This document shows, piece by piece, positions 52,946 to 61,870 of a stretch of 64,000 nucleotides of DNA. The stretch is from Devosia geojensis (GTDB taxonomy: Bacteria; Pseudomonadota; Alphaproteobacteria; Rhizobiales; Devosiaceae): positions 45,544 through 109,543 of the forward strand of contig NZ_JZEX01000087.1 of NCBI RefSeq assembly GCF_000969415.1. The letters run 5' to 3'. The position numbers and the translations under genes were made by a program. A model generated the notes under the pieces. It made no database searches. It was given only the letters and a program-made list of their open reading frames with translations, and had not been told where the DNA came from. Within the stretch, counting starts at the first letter, position 1. The number at the start of each line of letters is the position of its first letter.

Positions 52946-53779
52946 CTAGCGAACGGACGTGTACTTGCGGACGAGCTCCACGCCCGCCCGCAGGTCTTCG
53001 ACCATTGTCGACTTGTCGATCCGCGGCAGCTCCACGACGATGTAACCGGAGAACCCGAGTTCCACGGCTCGTGAGATGACCGGATCGAACGGCACGATGC
53101 CCGCGCCGAACCGCACGAAATCCGTCGTGCCCTGCGCGCGGCAGTCCTTGGCATCGATGTGATGGATCTTGTCGGGCATCGTTTCGATCAGATCGACCAT
53201 GTCGACGCCCGAGGAAGCGAAGTGCCCCATGTCGAGGCACACGCCGATATTGGGCGAGTCGATCTCGGAGAAGATCGCCTCATAGTCTTCCTTGAACTCG
53301 AAAGCGTTCTGGAAATGGTTCTCGACGACGAGGGAGATTCCCATGTCTTCTGCAACCGGAACGACATGGCGGAACACCTCGATCGCAGCCTTGAGCCCGC
53401 CTTCGGCCTTGCGGCTCGCGCCGGTGAACTTGAGAACGCTCGCGCCAAGCTCCCGGCAGGCGTGCAGCATCCAGAGGAAGTTGGCGACTTCCGTGGTGAG
53501 GTGAAACGGCCCCTGACCGCGAAACGGCAGGAAGTGCACTGAAACGGGGTTCAGTCCGGCGTCGAGGAAGCGCCCTCGGTTCCGCTTCAATCCGTCCGGA
53601 GTGATGTTCCGCGGATGCCAGCACATGAGCTCGGCGTTCGGAACACCGAGCTCGGGCAGAACATCCAACGCATATGCAAAGTCTTCATCGCCGAAATGAT
53701 CGGCGCCAATACTTGCAACAGCCAGTTGAATAGGTTCACCGGCGCGCAATAGCGCGGTGTCGCGAACGTTATCGCGCAT
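52946..53779 (-). CDS. sugar phosphate isomerase/epimerase family protein (TIM barrel)
   Basis: A 277-residue AP-endonuclease-2-like TIM-barrel protein. Motifs are VSVHFLPF near residue 82, LVVENHFQN near 150 (metal Glu), VCLDMGHFASSG near 182 (Asp, His), HHIDAKD near 207 and VVELPRID near 250 (last Glu). The metal-ligand set of sugar isomerases/epimerases is present. I chose ATG 53779 with GGGAGAGG upstream; ATG 53854 would add 25 residues and include one of the paired operators. It is the first gene of the left arm, so expression responds directly to the intergenic regulatory region. Confidence 0.84.
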   Translation of the reverse strand: MRDNVRDTALLRAGEPIQLAVASIGADHFGDEDFAYALDVLPELGVPNAELMCWHPRNITPDGLKRNRGRFLDAGLNPVSVHFLPFRGQGPFHLTTEVANFLWMLHACRELGASVLKFTGASRKAEGGLKAAIEVFRHVVPVAEDMGISLVVENHFQNAFEFKEDYEAIFSEIDSPNIGVCLDMGHFASSGVDMVDLIETMPDKIHHIDAKDCRAQGTTDFVRFGAGIVPFDPVISRAVELGFSGYIVVELPRIDKSTMVEDLRAGVELVRKYTSVR

Positions 53780-53850
53780 GAACACCTCTCCCAGGAGCGT
53801 TGTTTCTTGTTCGCTCTTGGGGTTCACCTCACATCGGATGCTCAGAAGGG

Positions 53851-53875
53851 TCAAAGGCCAATTTGCCGGAAGTGG
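53851..53875 (-). promoter_or_regulatory. candidate regulator site, left copy of an inverted 25-bp pair
   Basis: TCAAAGGCCAATTTGCCGG followed by AAGTGG. The reverse complement of 54029-54053 matches it at 23 of 25 positions. It lies 72 bp upstream of the left-arm start codon. Apart from this pair, the 360-bp divergent gap 53780-54139 shows no gene. Confidence 0.65.
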
Positions 53876-54028
53876 ACTTTACCCCCTCCGAGCGACTCCC
53901 AATTGAGCGCCGGCGATCGCCGGGACACCTCGGAAGCATTAGGCATGCCGCGGCACAATCGTAGACGGCGATAACTTCGCGCAGGGGCCGGGACTTCTAT
54001 GGAAGGGTGGCCTCACACCCCTCATAGG

Positions 54029-54053
54029 CCACTACCGGCAAATTGGCTTTTGA
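54029..54053 (+). promoter_or_regulatory. candidate regulator site, right copy of an inverted 25-bp pair
   Basis: On the - strand this reads TCAAAAGCCAATTTGCCGG followed by TAGTGG, nearly identical to 53851-53875 and in the opposite orientation. It lies 86 bp upstream of the right-arm start codon. The near-symmetric placement suggests one regulator acting on both divergent promoters. Confidence 0.65.
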
Positions 54054-54139
54054 CACCCCTGGTCGCGAAAGGTTCCCTTGGATGGGTTCGTCCGCACAAA
54101 AACCAAACACAAGCGGGGAACGTCTATGGGAGGAAACGA

Positions 54140-55417
54140 ATGATACGACCAGCTATACCAGCCCTCATGGTTGCCATTGGAGCCTGCATGGCCCCCGCCG
54201 CAAGCGCACAGGAGGTCAGCGGCGAGATTTCCTTCGCCTGGTGGGGCGCCGAGGCGCGTAACCGCGCCATTCTGGAAGTGGTCGCCGCCTTCGAAGAGGC
54301 GCATCCAGGTGTCAAGGTCCTGCCCCAACCGACGGAATTCGCGCGCCACTGGGACCGCGTGACGGTTCAGGCCGCCGCCGGCCAGGTTCCCTGCATCCCC
54401 ATGATGCAGACACGCTATCAGGTGCGCTACGAGAACCTGGGGGCCTTGCTGCCGCTCGACGATCTGATCGCCGAGGGCAAGATCGACGTCTCCACCATCC
54501 CCGAGGAGTTGATCGAAGGCCATCGCAACGCCGACGGAAACCTCTACACGCTGCCCATCGGCCTCTGGTTCGAGACCTACCAGTACAACTGGACCAGACT
54601 CGAACCCACCGGTGTGGGCGAGCCCCAGAACGACTGGACCTACGAGGACTATATCGAGTGGGCCAGGCAAGCGCGGACCGAGCTGGATGAGGGGGTTTAT
54701 CCCCTGTCCCAGCTGGGTACTTCGATTACCCAGTTTCAGATGTACGCCCAGGCGCGCGGAGAAGACCTGTTCGACGGCGTCGAGCCCGGCTTCTCCGAGG
54801 AGACGCTGGCCGACTGGTTCCGCCTTTGGGCGACGGCAAGCGAGGAGCGCCTGGCGCCCGACATGGCAATGAGCGCGGAAGAACCGACCGCCACGCCGCA
54901 GACCTACATGGCGCAGGGGATCACCCTGTCGCGCACGGGCGGGGACGTCACCGCGTCCGAGCTGCAGGCCGTACTCAATGAGCTCGACGGAAGCGTCGTG
55001 CACCAGGCCAAGTCGCCGAACGGCAACAACCCGCTGGTGTCCGGCAGCCACACCCTCGCCATCTCGACCAACTGCGCCAATGTCGACGCAGCGGCTGCGT
55101 TCATCGACTTCTGGCTGAACGACGAACCCGCCGCTGTCCGGCTGCAATCCCAGGTCGGGCTCGTTCCTTCGGCGTCTCTTCTCGAGGCGCAGGCCGCCGA
55201 CCCCAACTCCCCGCCCACGCTCGTCGACCGCATCGAGATGTATACCGACTTCGCGGACACCTATGGGGTGAGGATCGACGTCTGGCCGGACAATACCCAG
55301 CATCTGGTCAACGAATTCCGCGACATCTACCAGCAGGTCGGCTTCGGTCAATCCTCGCCCGAAGATGCGGCGTCGCAGTTTGCCGAGGAAGTGCGCCGGT
55401 CCCTGGCCCTCAACTGA
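54140..55417 (+). CDS. sugar ABC transporter substrate-binding protein, right arm
   Basis: A 425-residue family 1 solute-binding protein with signal peptide ALMVAIGACMAPAASAQ. The mature start ISFAWWGAEARNRAILEVV parallels the left-arm binding protein, but later sequence diverges, so ligand range may differ. A WPDNTQHLVNEF segment lies near residue 380. GGGAGGAAAC precedes the ATG at 54140. It is first in the right arm, followed by two permeases and two oxidoreductases but no ATPase. Confidence 0.86.
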   Translation: MIRPAIPALMVAIGACMAPAASAQEVSGEISFAWWGAEARNRAILEVVAAFEEAHPGVKVLPQPTEFARHWDRVTVQAAAGQVPCIPMMQTRYQVRYENLGALLPLDDLIAEGKIDVSTIPEELIEGHRNADGNLYTLPIGLWFETYQYNWTRLEPTGVGEPQNDWTYEDYIEWARQARTELDEGVYPLSQLGTSITQFQMYAQARGEDLFDGVEPGFSEETLADWFRLWATASEERLAPDMAMSAEEPTATPQTYMAQGITLSRTGGDVTASELQAVLNELDGSVVHQAKSPNGNNPLVSGSHTLAISTNCANVDAAAAFIDFWLNDEPAAVRLQSQVGLVPSASLLEAQAADPNSPPTLVDRIEMYTDFADTYGVRIDVWPDNTQHLVNEFRDIYQQVGFGQSSPEDAASQFAEEVRRSLALN

Positions 55418-55445
55418 CCACCGACCAGGCGAGGGAACTCCTGCC

Positions 55446-56381
55446 ATGTCCTTATCCGGACCAAATAAGCTCGCCCGGTCGGCCTGGCTCTCCGACCGTG
55501 CACGCGAGAGCATCGCCGCCTACGTGTTCCTTTTGCCCTGGCTCATTGGCTTCGTGTTTATAACGCTGGGCCCGATCCTGGCTTCGCTCGCCCTCTCCTT
55601 CACCAATTTCAGCGGCTCGCTGGAGCGGATGCAGTGGGTCGGGCTCGACAACTACATACGCATGTTCACCTCGGACCGGGCCTATTGGGGCTCGGTCCGG
55701 GTGACGCTGCTCTATGTCTTCGTCTCGGTGCCCATCATGCTGGCCTTCGCGCTGGCGGTGGCGGTGGTGCTGAACCGGGGGCTGCGGTTTCTCGGCATCT
55801 ACCGCACCATCTTCTATTTGCCGTCGCTGCTCGGCACCAGCGTCGCCATTGCGGTCCTCTGGCGCTACGTTTTCGGCCAGTACGGCTTGATCAACCAGCT
55901 TCTCGGCCTGTTCGGCATCGAGGGCTTCAGCTACATCGGCGATCCCCGCTCCGCGCTCCAGACGATCATGGTGCTGAACGTATGGACGTTCGGCGCGCCA
56001 ATGGTCATCTTCCTCGCGGGCCTACGCCAGATTCCGGCGCAGATCTATGAAGCCGCCACCCTCGACGGCGCCAACGCATGGCAGCGCTTCTGGTCGATAA
56101 CGCTGCCCTCGCTTTCCCCGCTCGTGCTCTTCAATGGCGTCCTCAGCATGATCGGCGGCTTCCAGGCCTTCACGCAGGTCTATGTGATCAGCGACGGTTC
56201 GGGGGGACCGGCGGGCTCCACCATGTTCTACACCCTGCTGCTCTACCAGCGCGCCTTCACGCAGCTGCAACTCGGCTACGCCTCCGCCATGGCATGGGTG
56301 CTGCTGTTGTTCATCGGGGTGGTCACGGCGGTTCTCTTCCTCAGCGCCAAGTACTGGGTCCACTACGGAGAAGGACGATGA
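55446..56381 (+). CDS. carbohydrate ABC transporter permease (MalF-like), right arm
   Basis: A 311-residue CUT1 permease with six membrane segments, EAA loop EAATLDGANAW near residue 202 and the paralogue-defining YLPSLLGTSVAIAVLW and GGFQAFTQVYVISDG stretches shared with the left-arm permease at 50689. Starts 28 bp after the binding-protein stop; its stop overlaps the next permease start (ATGA). No ATPase is present in this arm. Confidence 0.87.
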   Translation: MSLSGPNKLARSAWLSDRARESIAAYVFLLPWLIGFVFITLGPILASLALSFTNFSGSLERMQWVGLDNYIRMFTSDRAYWGSVRVTLLYVFVSVPIMLAFALAVAVVLNRGLRFLGIYRTIFYLPSLLGTSVAIAVLWRYVFGQYGLINQLLGLFGIEGFSYIGDPRSALQTIMVLNVWTFGAPMVIFLAGLRQIPAQIYEAATLDGANAWQRFWSITLPSLSPLVLFNGVLSMIGGFQAFTQVYVISDGSGGPAGSTMFYTLLLYQRAFTQLQLGYASAMAWVLLLFIGVVTAVLFLSAKYWVHYGEGR

Positions 56382-57283
56382 CCAATCCGGCCGCGTCGAG
56401 ATCGCAGCGCTCCGTTGCGGCTCCCCGTCGCGACACCTGGAGCCACATCCCCGAAGGGATGCGGCCGATCCTGGCGCATACCGCACTGATCAGCGCCTGC
56501 TTCGTGATGATCTACCCGCTCCTGTGGCTGACCGCCTCGGCCTTCCGCGAGCCGGCCGCAATCTTCACCTCTCCCGGCCTGTGGCCCGGCGAACATTTCA
56601 CGCTCGAGAATTTCGTGACGGGCTGGCAGGGATTGGGTTTCGTCGGGTTCTCGACCTTCTTTGCAAACTCACTGATCGTGGCCGGCCTCAGCGTGGTCGG
56701 CAACGTCTTTGCCTGTGCGCTGGCCGGCTACGCTTTCGCGCGTCTCAACTTTCCGTTCCGGCGCACGCTGTTCGCCCTGATGATGGGCACGATCATGCTG
56801 CCGCTGCATGCCTTGCTCATTCCGCAATACATACTCTTCAGCTCTCTTGGCTGGCTCGACACGTTCCTTCCGCTCGTCGTGCCCAAGTTCTTGGCCACCG
56901 AAGCGTTCTTCGTCTTCCTGTTCGTGCAGTTCTTCCGGACCATACCCGGCGAGCTGACGGACGCTGCGCGCATAGACGGGTGCGGACATTTCCAGATCTT
57001 CTGGCGGATCTTCGTGCCCCTGGCCCTGCCGGCCATGGCGACCACCGCCGCGTTCTCGTTCATCTGGGCCTGGAACGACTTCCTGCACCCGCTGATCTAC
57101 CTCAACAGCCCTCAGAACTACACGGTCACCGTGGGTCTCTCGCTGTTCCTCGATGCGACCAGCGAATCCAATTACGGCGCCATGTTCGCCATGTCCCTGG
57201 TGTCACTGCTGCCGGTCGTCGGCTTTTTCCTGTCGTTCCAGAAACTGCTGGTGGCGGGAATAGCGACCACCGGAATGAAATAA
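56378..57283 (+). CDS. carbohydrate ABC transporter permease (MalG-like), right arm
   Basis: A 301-residue CUT1 permease with a 30-residue hydrophilic N-terminus, then six membrane segments, EAA loop DAARIDGCG near residue 195 and helix 5 FIWAWNDFLHPLIYLNS. It ends in VAGIATTGMK, matching the left-arm partner VEGLATTGMKL. The ATG overlaps the previous stop. It completes the right-arm channel, which must use an ATPase from elsewhere, most simply the one at 45280. Confidence 0.87.
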   Translation: MTNPAASRSQRSVAAPRRDTWSHIPEGMRPILAHTALISACFVMIYPLLWLTASAFREPAAIFTSPGLWPGEHFTLENFVTGWQGLGFVGFSTFFANSLIVAGLSVVGNVFACALAGYAFARLNFPFRRTLFALMMGTIMLPLHALLIPQYILFSSLGWLDTFLPLVVPKFLATEAFFVFLFVQFFRTIPGELTDAARIDGCGHFQIFWRIFVPLALPAMATTAAFSFIWAWNDFLHPLIYLNSPQNYTVTVGLSLFLDATSESNYGAMFAMSLVSLLPVVGFFLSFQKLLVAGIATTGMK

Positions 57284-57301
57284 CCCGAACTGGAGACGAG
57301 A

Positions 57302-58120
57302 ATGCCTGAGACCACCACTCTGGGACAGCCAACCGCGATACCGGGACGATTCTCCGGCCGCAGGGTCGTGGTCACGGGGGGAGCGGCGGGGATCGGCCGC
57401 GCCTGCGTCGACCGGTTCATCGACGAGGGCGCCGAGGTCGTCATTCTCGACCATAACGGCGAGGCCGGAGAACGCGTGCTGGCGGAGATCCGGGCGCGGG
57501 GGAAGGACGCCCGCTTCGTAGCGCTCGACCTGTCGGACAGCGCCGCCACGGAGGCGGCCGCCAAGGCTCTGGACAGCGAACTGGGCGCCATCCATGTGCT
57601 CGTGAACTCGGCAGGGCTGGTTCATGTCGATGGCCGGCAGAGCAATCCTTTCGTCGAGCGCGGCCTTGCCGGGTGGGACCCGCTGACGACCGTCAACCTC
57701 AAGGCTATCGCCATACTCGTCCACGGCATGCTTCCCGCCCTGACGGCCGGCCGGGCCTCGATCATCAACATTTCCTCCGAGGCCGCCTTCAAGGCCCGGT
57801 CGGACCGCTGGATCTACGACATGACCAAGGCCGGCCTGCTCTCCATGACGCGTTCGATGGCGGCGGCGCTCGTCAGTCGCGGCATCCGGGTCAACGCGGT
57901 CGCGCCCGGCGGCACGATCACCGAGATGCACCTCAACGATTCCCCCGATCCCGAGGCAAAACGCGCCGAGATGGAAAAGCAGAAAACGGCGAGCCTCCTC
58001 GGCCGGCTGGCGCGCCCGCATGAGATCGCTGCCGCCATCACGTTTCTGGCCAGTGACGACGCCTCGTTCATAACCGCCACGACGCTGCAGGTCGACGGCG
58101 GACTGCAGAGACTGGGTTAG
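57302..58120 (+). CDS. short-chain dehydrogenase/reductase (SDR)
   Basis: A 272-residue classical SDR: VVVTGGAAGIGRA near residue 22, NSAG near 102, catalytic Ser in INISSEAAF near 158, YDMTK (Tyr, Lys) near 177 and the C-terminal ATTLQVDGG. Asp at the end of strand 2 (VILDHN) favours NAD(H). It follows the right-arm permeases by 18 bp and precedes a Gfo/Idh/MocA enzyme by 9 bp. A sugar or polyol dehydrogenase acting on the imported compound is likely; the substrate is unknown. Confidence 0.86.
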   Translation: MPETTTLGQPTAIPGRFSGRRVVVTGGAAGIGRACVDRFIDEGAEVVILDHNGEAGERVLAEIRARGKDARFVALDLSDSAATEAAAKALDSELGAIHVLVNSAGLVHVDGRQSNPFVERGLAGWDPLTTVNLKAIAILVHGMLPALTAGRASIINISSEAAFKARSDRWIYDMTKAGLLSMTRSMAAALVSRGIRVNAVAPGGTITEMHLNDSPDPEAKRAEMEKQKTASLLGRLARPHEIAAAITFLASDDASFITATTLQVDGGLQRLG

Positions 58121-58129
58121 GAGCACAGC

Positions 58130-59161
58130 ATGGCCGCACAGGCACCCATCGGCGTCGGTCTAATCGGGCTCGGCAACAGCGGCTGGTATTATCATGCCGA
58201 GGGAACGCTGCGGAAATCGGAGCAGTTCGACCTCGTGGCCGTGTCGGGTCGCACCCGGGCCCGGACCGACGCGGCGGCGCGCGCCTTTGGCGCAGCGCCT
58301 CACTACGACTGGCGTAAGCTCATCGAGGATCCAAGAGTACAGCTCGTCGTGATCGCGACCCCGCACGACCTCCACTCTCCGATGGCCGTTGCCGCGGCTG
58401 CTGCAGGCAAGCACGTCGTCGTCGAAAAGCCGATGTCGAACACCGCCGCGGAAGCCCGCGAGATGATCGCGGCGGCAGAAGAGAGCGGTGTCGTGCTCAG
58501 CGTCTTCCAGAACCGGCGCTGGGAACACCAGTACCAGACGATCCGCCAGCTCGTGCGGGAAGGCGCGATCGGCAATGTGTGGCGTGTCGAGGAGCGCCGC
58601 ATGCACCGCGGCAAATACACCGTATCGGGCCCCGATTCTCCCCATAGCGGTACGGAGCCGGCCGCCTGGGCGCACACTACCGAACAGGGCGGAGGCGTGA
58701 CTTATCTCATCTCCCCGCACCTGATCGACCACCAGCTTCAGCTGTTCGGTGAGGATCCGCTGGATGTATCGGCTGTGATGCATACCTTTCCCGGCGACGC
58801 CGTCGAACACTATGCCGATATCAGAATGACCTTTCCGGGCGGCGCACTGTCCCGCATCGAAATCTACCGCGAAGCGATCGAGGAGTTGCCGAGCTGGGTG
58901 GTGGCTGGAGACCGCGGAACGATCGTCGGCCCCGACCTGCGCACGCTTCACGTCCGCCTCCAGGGCCAGGATCCAAAGACGCTAGACGACCTGCCTCAAC
59001 TGCGCGAATGCGATGCCTTCTACGAGCAGCTCCATCGCGCCATCACCGAAGGCGAACCGCCCCCCGTCGAGCCGCTGGATAGCGCCAAGGTCATCCGGGT
59101 CATCGAACTGGCCCACATGTCCGCACGCTCCGGTGGCACCCGGCAGTCGTTCGCCTTCTGA
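58130..59161 (+). CDS. Gfo/Idh/MocA family oxidoreductase
   Basis: A 343-residue NAD(P)-dependent oxidoreductase. The N-terminal Rossmann fold has GVGLIGLGNSGWYYH (residues 7-21), ATPHDLH near 76, VEKPMSN near 99 (the family EKP motif with catalytic Lys), and the C-terminal alpha/beta domain has GGGVTYLISPHLID near 188, including the HLID-type catalytic His. The family oxidises sugars, inositols and derivatives. It ends the right-arm enzyme set; a 242-bp gap with no gene separates it from the MocR-type regulator. Confidence 0.86.
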   Translation: MAAQAPIGVGLIGLGNSGWYYHAEGTLRKSEQFDLVAVSGRTRARTDAAARAFGAAPHYDWRKLIEDPRVQLVVIATPHDLHSPMAVAAAAAGKHVVVEKPMSNTAAEAREMIAAAEESGVVLSVFQNRRWEHQYQTIRQLVREGAIGNVWRVEERRMHRGKYTVSGPDSPHSGTEPAAWAHTTEQGGGVTYLISPHLIDHQLQLFGEDPLDVSAVMHTFPGDAVEHYADIRMTFPGGALSRIEIYREAIEELPSWVVAGDRGTIVGPDLRTLHVRLQGQDPKTLDDLPQLRECDAFYEQLHRAITEGEPPPVEPLDSAKVIRVIELAHMSARSGGTRQSFAF

Positions 59162-59403
59162 CGCATTCCGTCGCGCATGCCGGGAGGTCGCGCGGTATCG
59201 ACGGACGAGACAGACGGACGAGCTCCACAGCGTCTACAGGGTCCTCCTCGATGGAGCGGCTGCCGATGGAAGCCGCGGCAGCCGACCGGCCCGCTCGTTC
59301 CTGATTACGTCTCCGCCGCAATTCACAAAGGAGGATCATTGGGGCTGGCATCAGACGTGCGCGGCAACAGGCCGATCGGGGGTGCCGGTAGCGGAGGATA
59401 TCG

Positions 59404-60816
59404 ATGTCGGAAATCGTCAACGTTCATCAACTCGTCCGTCTGATTGACGGCTGGGAGTCTGGCCAGGGCAAACGCAGCGAACTGTTGGCGAGCACAATCA
59501 AGAGCCTGATCGACAGAGGGCGCCTGCCGGCTGGCGTGCGGATGCCTTCGGAACGGCTGGTGGCTACGACACTCGGCGTAGCACGTGTCACGGTCAGCGA
59601 CGCGTTCAATATCCTGCGCGATGTCGGGGCGCTCTCCAGCCGAGCCGGTGTGGGAACCTTCGTGTCGTCAATGGGGTCAACAGTATCAGCCGGCGGGGAT
59701 GCACGTTTGCAGTCATTTCTTCAGGTGCGCGGGTCCGATCGCATCGATCTGCGCAACGCCGCGCCGCCCGCGGTGCCGATGGTCGGCGAGGTCATGGCCG
59801 ACTTGCCGTTCGAGAACATCGAACCGCTTCTTCGCTCGCACGGCTACGTGCCTCAGGGCCTCGACGGGCTCATCGAGGCCATCTGCATCTACTATACCAA
59901 TCTTGGTCTGCCGACACGGTATGAAGAGGTGCTCGTCACCGCCGGCGCACAGCAGGCAGTGCACCTGGTTGCGAGCTGCGTGATCGTCCCCGGCGACACG
60001 GTGGTGGTCGAGGATCCGACCTTTCGCGGTGGCATAGAGTGCCTGAGGTCGATAGGGGCGCGACTGGTCGGCGTGCAAAGCGGCGTCGAAGGGGTCGACC
60101 TCGACGAACTCGAGACAAGCTTCCGCAGATATCGTCCGCGCCTAGCCCTGCTCATGACCACGGTTCACAATCCGACGGGCACCTCGATCAGCGAGTCCAA
60201 GAGACGGTCCATCGGCGCGCTTGCCGACCGCTACAATGTTACGGTGGTCGACGATGCCTCTACGAGCGATCTCCTGTTCTCCGATGAGCTGCCGCGACCC
60301 ATGGCGGCGTTCAGCGACAACTGCATCACCATCGGGTCTGCCAGCAAGAGCTTCTGGGGCGGATTGAGGATCGGTTGGATCAGGGCCCGCGCCCAGGTCC
60401 TGGGCGGGCTGCTCGCCGCCAAGGGCGCCGAGGACCTTGGCACGTCCATTCCAGCCCAGCTCATCACCAGCCGGCTTCTGCCGCATATCGATCGTGCCCG
60501 TGCATTTCGACGAGCATCGCTGCAGGCTGCGCTCCAAGCCGTCATGGACGATGTCGCCATCCACCTGCCCAAGAGCTCCGTCAAGAGACCGACCGGTGGG
60601 GCGTCGCTATGGCTGCGATTGCCGGAAGGCCTCTCGGCCAGCGTGGTCTGCGCTGCTGCATCTCGGGACGGCGTCGACCTGCTGCCCGGCCCCACCTTCA
60701 GCATCAGCCACAGCTTCGATGATCACATCCGCATCGGCTACGCCGCACCACGCATGCTCATCGCCGACGGCATTGCGCGTCTTGGCCGAACCATACAGCG
60801 GCTCCGCCCTGCGTGA
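59404..60816 (+). CDS. MocR-type regulator: GntR DNA-binding domain fused to a PLP-dependent aminotransferase-like domain
   Basis: A 470-residue fusion. Residues 20-92 are a GntR-type winged HTH (LASTIKSLIDRGRLPAGVRMPSERLVATTLGVARVTV, split here as two helices with PSERL). Residues 115-470 are a fold-type I aminotransferase: TAGAQQAVHL near 180, TVHNPTG near 254, VVDDAST near 281 and the PLP Lys315 in GSASKSFWGG. MocR proteins act as PLP- or amino-compound-sensing regulators, often of vitamin B6, taurine or GABA metabolism; one beside sugar transport genes is less usual. It is the only regulator in the cluster and the best candidate for the inverted 25-bp sites. GCGGAGGA precedes the ATG. Confidence 0.87.
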   Translation: MSEIVNVHQLVRLIDGWESGQGKRSELLASTIKSLIDRGRLPAGVRMPSERLVATTLGVARVTVSDAFNILRDVGALSSRAGVGTFVSSMGSTVSAGGDARLQSFLQVRGSDRIDLRNAAPPAVPMVGEVMADLPFENIEPLLRSHGYVPQGLDGLIEAICIYYTNLGLPTRYEEVLVTAGAQQAVHLVASCVIVPGDTVVVEDPTFRGGIECLRSIGARLVGVQSGVEGVDLDELETSFRRYRPRLALLMTTVHNPTGTSISESKRRSIGALADRYNVTVVDDASTSDLLFSDELPRPMAAFSDNCITIGSASKSFWGGLRIGWIRARAQVLGGLLAAKGAEDLGTSIPAQLITSRLLPHIDRARAFRRASLQAALQAVMDDVAIHLPKSSVKRPTGGASLWLRLPEGLSASVVCAAASRDGVDLLPGPTFSISHSFDDHIRIGYAAPRMLIADGIARLGRTIQRLRPA

Positions 60817-60817
60817 A

Positions 60818-61834
60818 TCACCGCTTTTGGACCGAGGCCCACGCGCCTGTCCTCTCGCTCTCGAAGATCGCATCGAGGACATGCATGGAGCTGATCGCAT
60901 CTTCGACGCCGTAGGGCAGGGCCTGCCGGCCCAGCGCGGCCAGAGCGAACGCCTCGGCCATCTCGGTATATTGATCCGACGGCGGCAGGACCTCGCGCCG
61001 GGCCAGCGAACCGTCGAGCGTCAGGCCACGGTCGACCAACAGCGCGGTGGCGGTGTCGGCGGGCGCGTTGTAGGGGATGACGATCTCGACCCGCCCCCTG
61101 GTGCCCAGCAGCTCCAGCGACTGATTTGGCGCGAGCTGCGTGGAAACCAGGAACGTCAGGTGGCGGCCCTGGCCGAAATCGGCGATGACGCTCGCCTGGC
61201 GGTCGGTGCCGAAATTGGGATCGCGGTCGACCAGGGCGACGACGCGCTCGGGCTCCGCCTCGAAGAAGAAACGTCCGCCGGTTACGGGATAGCAGCCGAT
61301 GTCGAGGAGGCCACCGCCGCCGATATCGGCCTTGTTGCGCACGTTTGCCGGGTCGGTGTTGAAGTAGGTGAAGACGGCGCGTACGCCGCGCACCTCCCCG
61401 ATCTCGCCGGAACGGGCGATTTCGCGGGCCCGCAGCCATTGCTGGTGGAAGCGGACCATGAAGCCTTCGAGGATCAGGCGGTCCGTCCGGGCGCCGCGCA
61501 GTTTCCTGGCATCCTCGGCGGTGATGGCGATGGGCTTTTCGCACAGCACGTGCTTGCCCTGCGCATTGGCCGCCAGCGTCAGCTCGACGTGCAGGTGGTT
61601 GGGGAGCGGATTGTAGATGGCGTCGATATCGGGATCGGCCAGCAGTTCCTCATAGGAGCCGTAGGCTTTGGGGATGCCGAGCTTGTCCGCCGCCGCGCGG
61701 GCCTGTTCGGCATTGCGCGAGCAGATGGCGACGACCTCGGAATGGGCGGACTTCTGGATGGCCGGGGTGACCTTGGTCATCCCGATGTTGGCGGTGGACA
61801 GAATACCCCAGCGAATTTTGTCGGATTTCGTCAT
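60818..61834 (-). CDS. Gfo/Idh/MocA family oxidoreductase (glucose-fructose oxidoreductase/xylose dehydrogenase branch)
   Basis: A 338-residue NAD(P)-dependent sugar oxidoreductase: WGILSTANIGMTKV (residues 9-22), YNPLPNHLHVE near 76, CEKPIAI near 97 (catalytic Lys), GGGGLLDIGCYPV near 174 (family His replaced by Cys-Tyr context as in the Gfo/XDH branch). Its stop lies one base from the convergent MocR stop. Upstream on the same strand is an IclR regulator 36 bp away, so the two may be co-transcribed. Substrate unknown; an aldose is likely. Confidence 0.85.
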   Translation of the reverse strand: MTKSDKIRWGILSTANIGMTKVTPAIQKSAHSEVVAICSRNAEQARAAADKLGIPKAYGSYEELLADPDIDAIYNPLPNHLHVELTLAANAQGKHVLCEKPIAITAEDARKLRGARTDRLILEGFMVRFHQQWLRAREIARSGEIGEVRGVRAVFTYFNTDPANVRNKADIGGGGLLDIGCYPVTGGRFFFEAEPERVVALVDRDPNFGTDRQASVIADFGQGRHLTFLVSTQLAPNQSLELLGTRGRVEIVIPYNAPADTATALLVDRGLTLDGSLARREVLPPSDQYTEMAEAFALAALGRQALPYGVEDAISSMHVLDAIFESERTGAWASVQKR

Positions 61835-61870
61835 GACGGCTCCAGCAGTGAACGTTCGGAACGGAAATAT

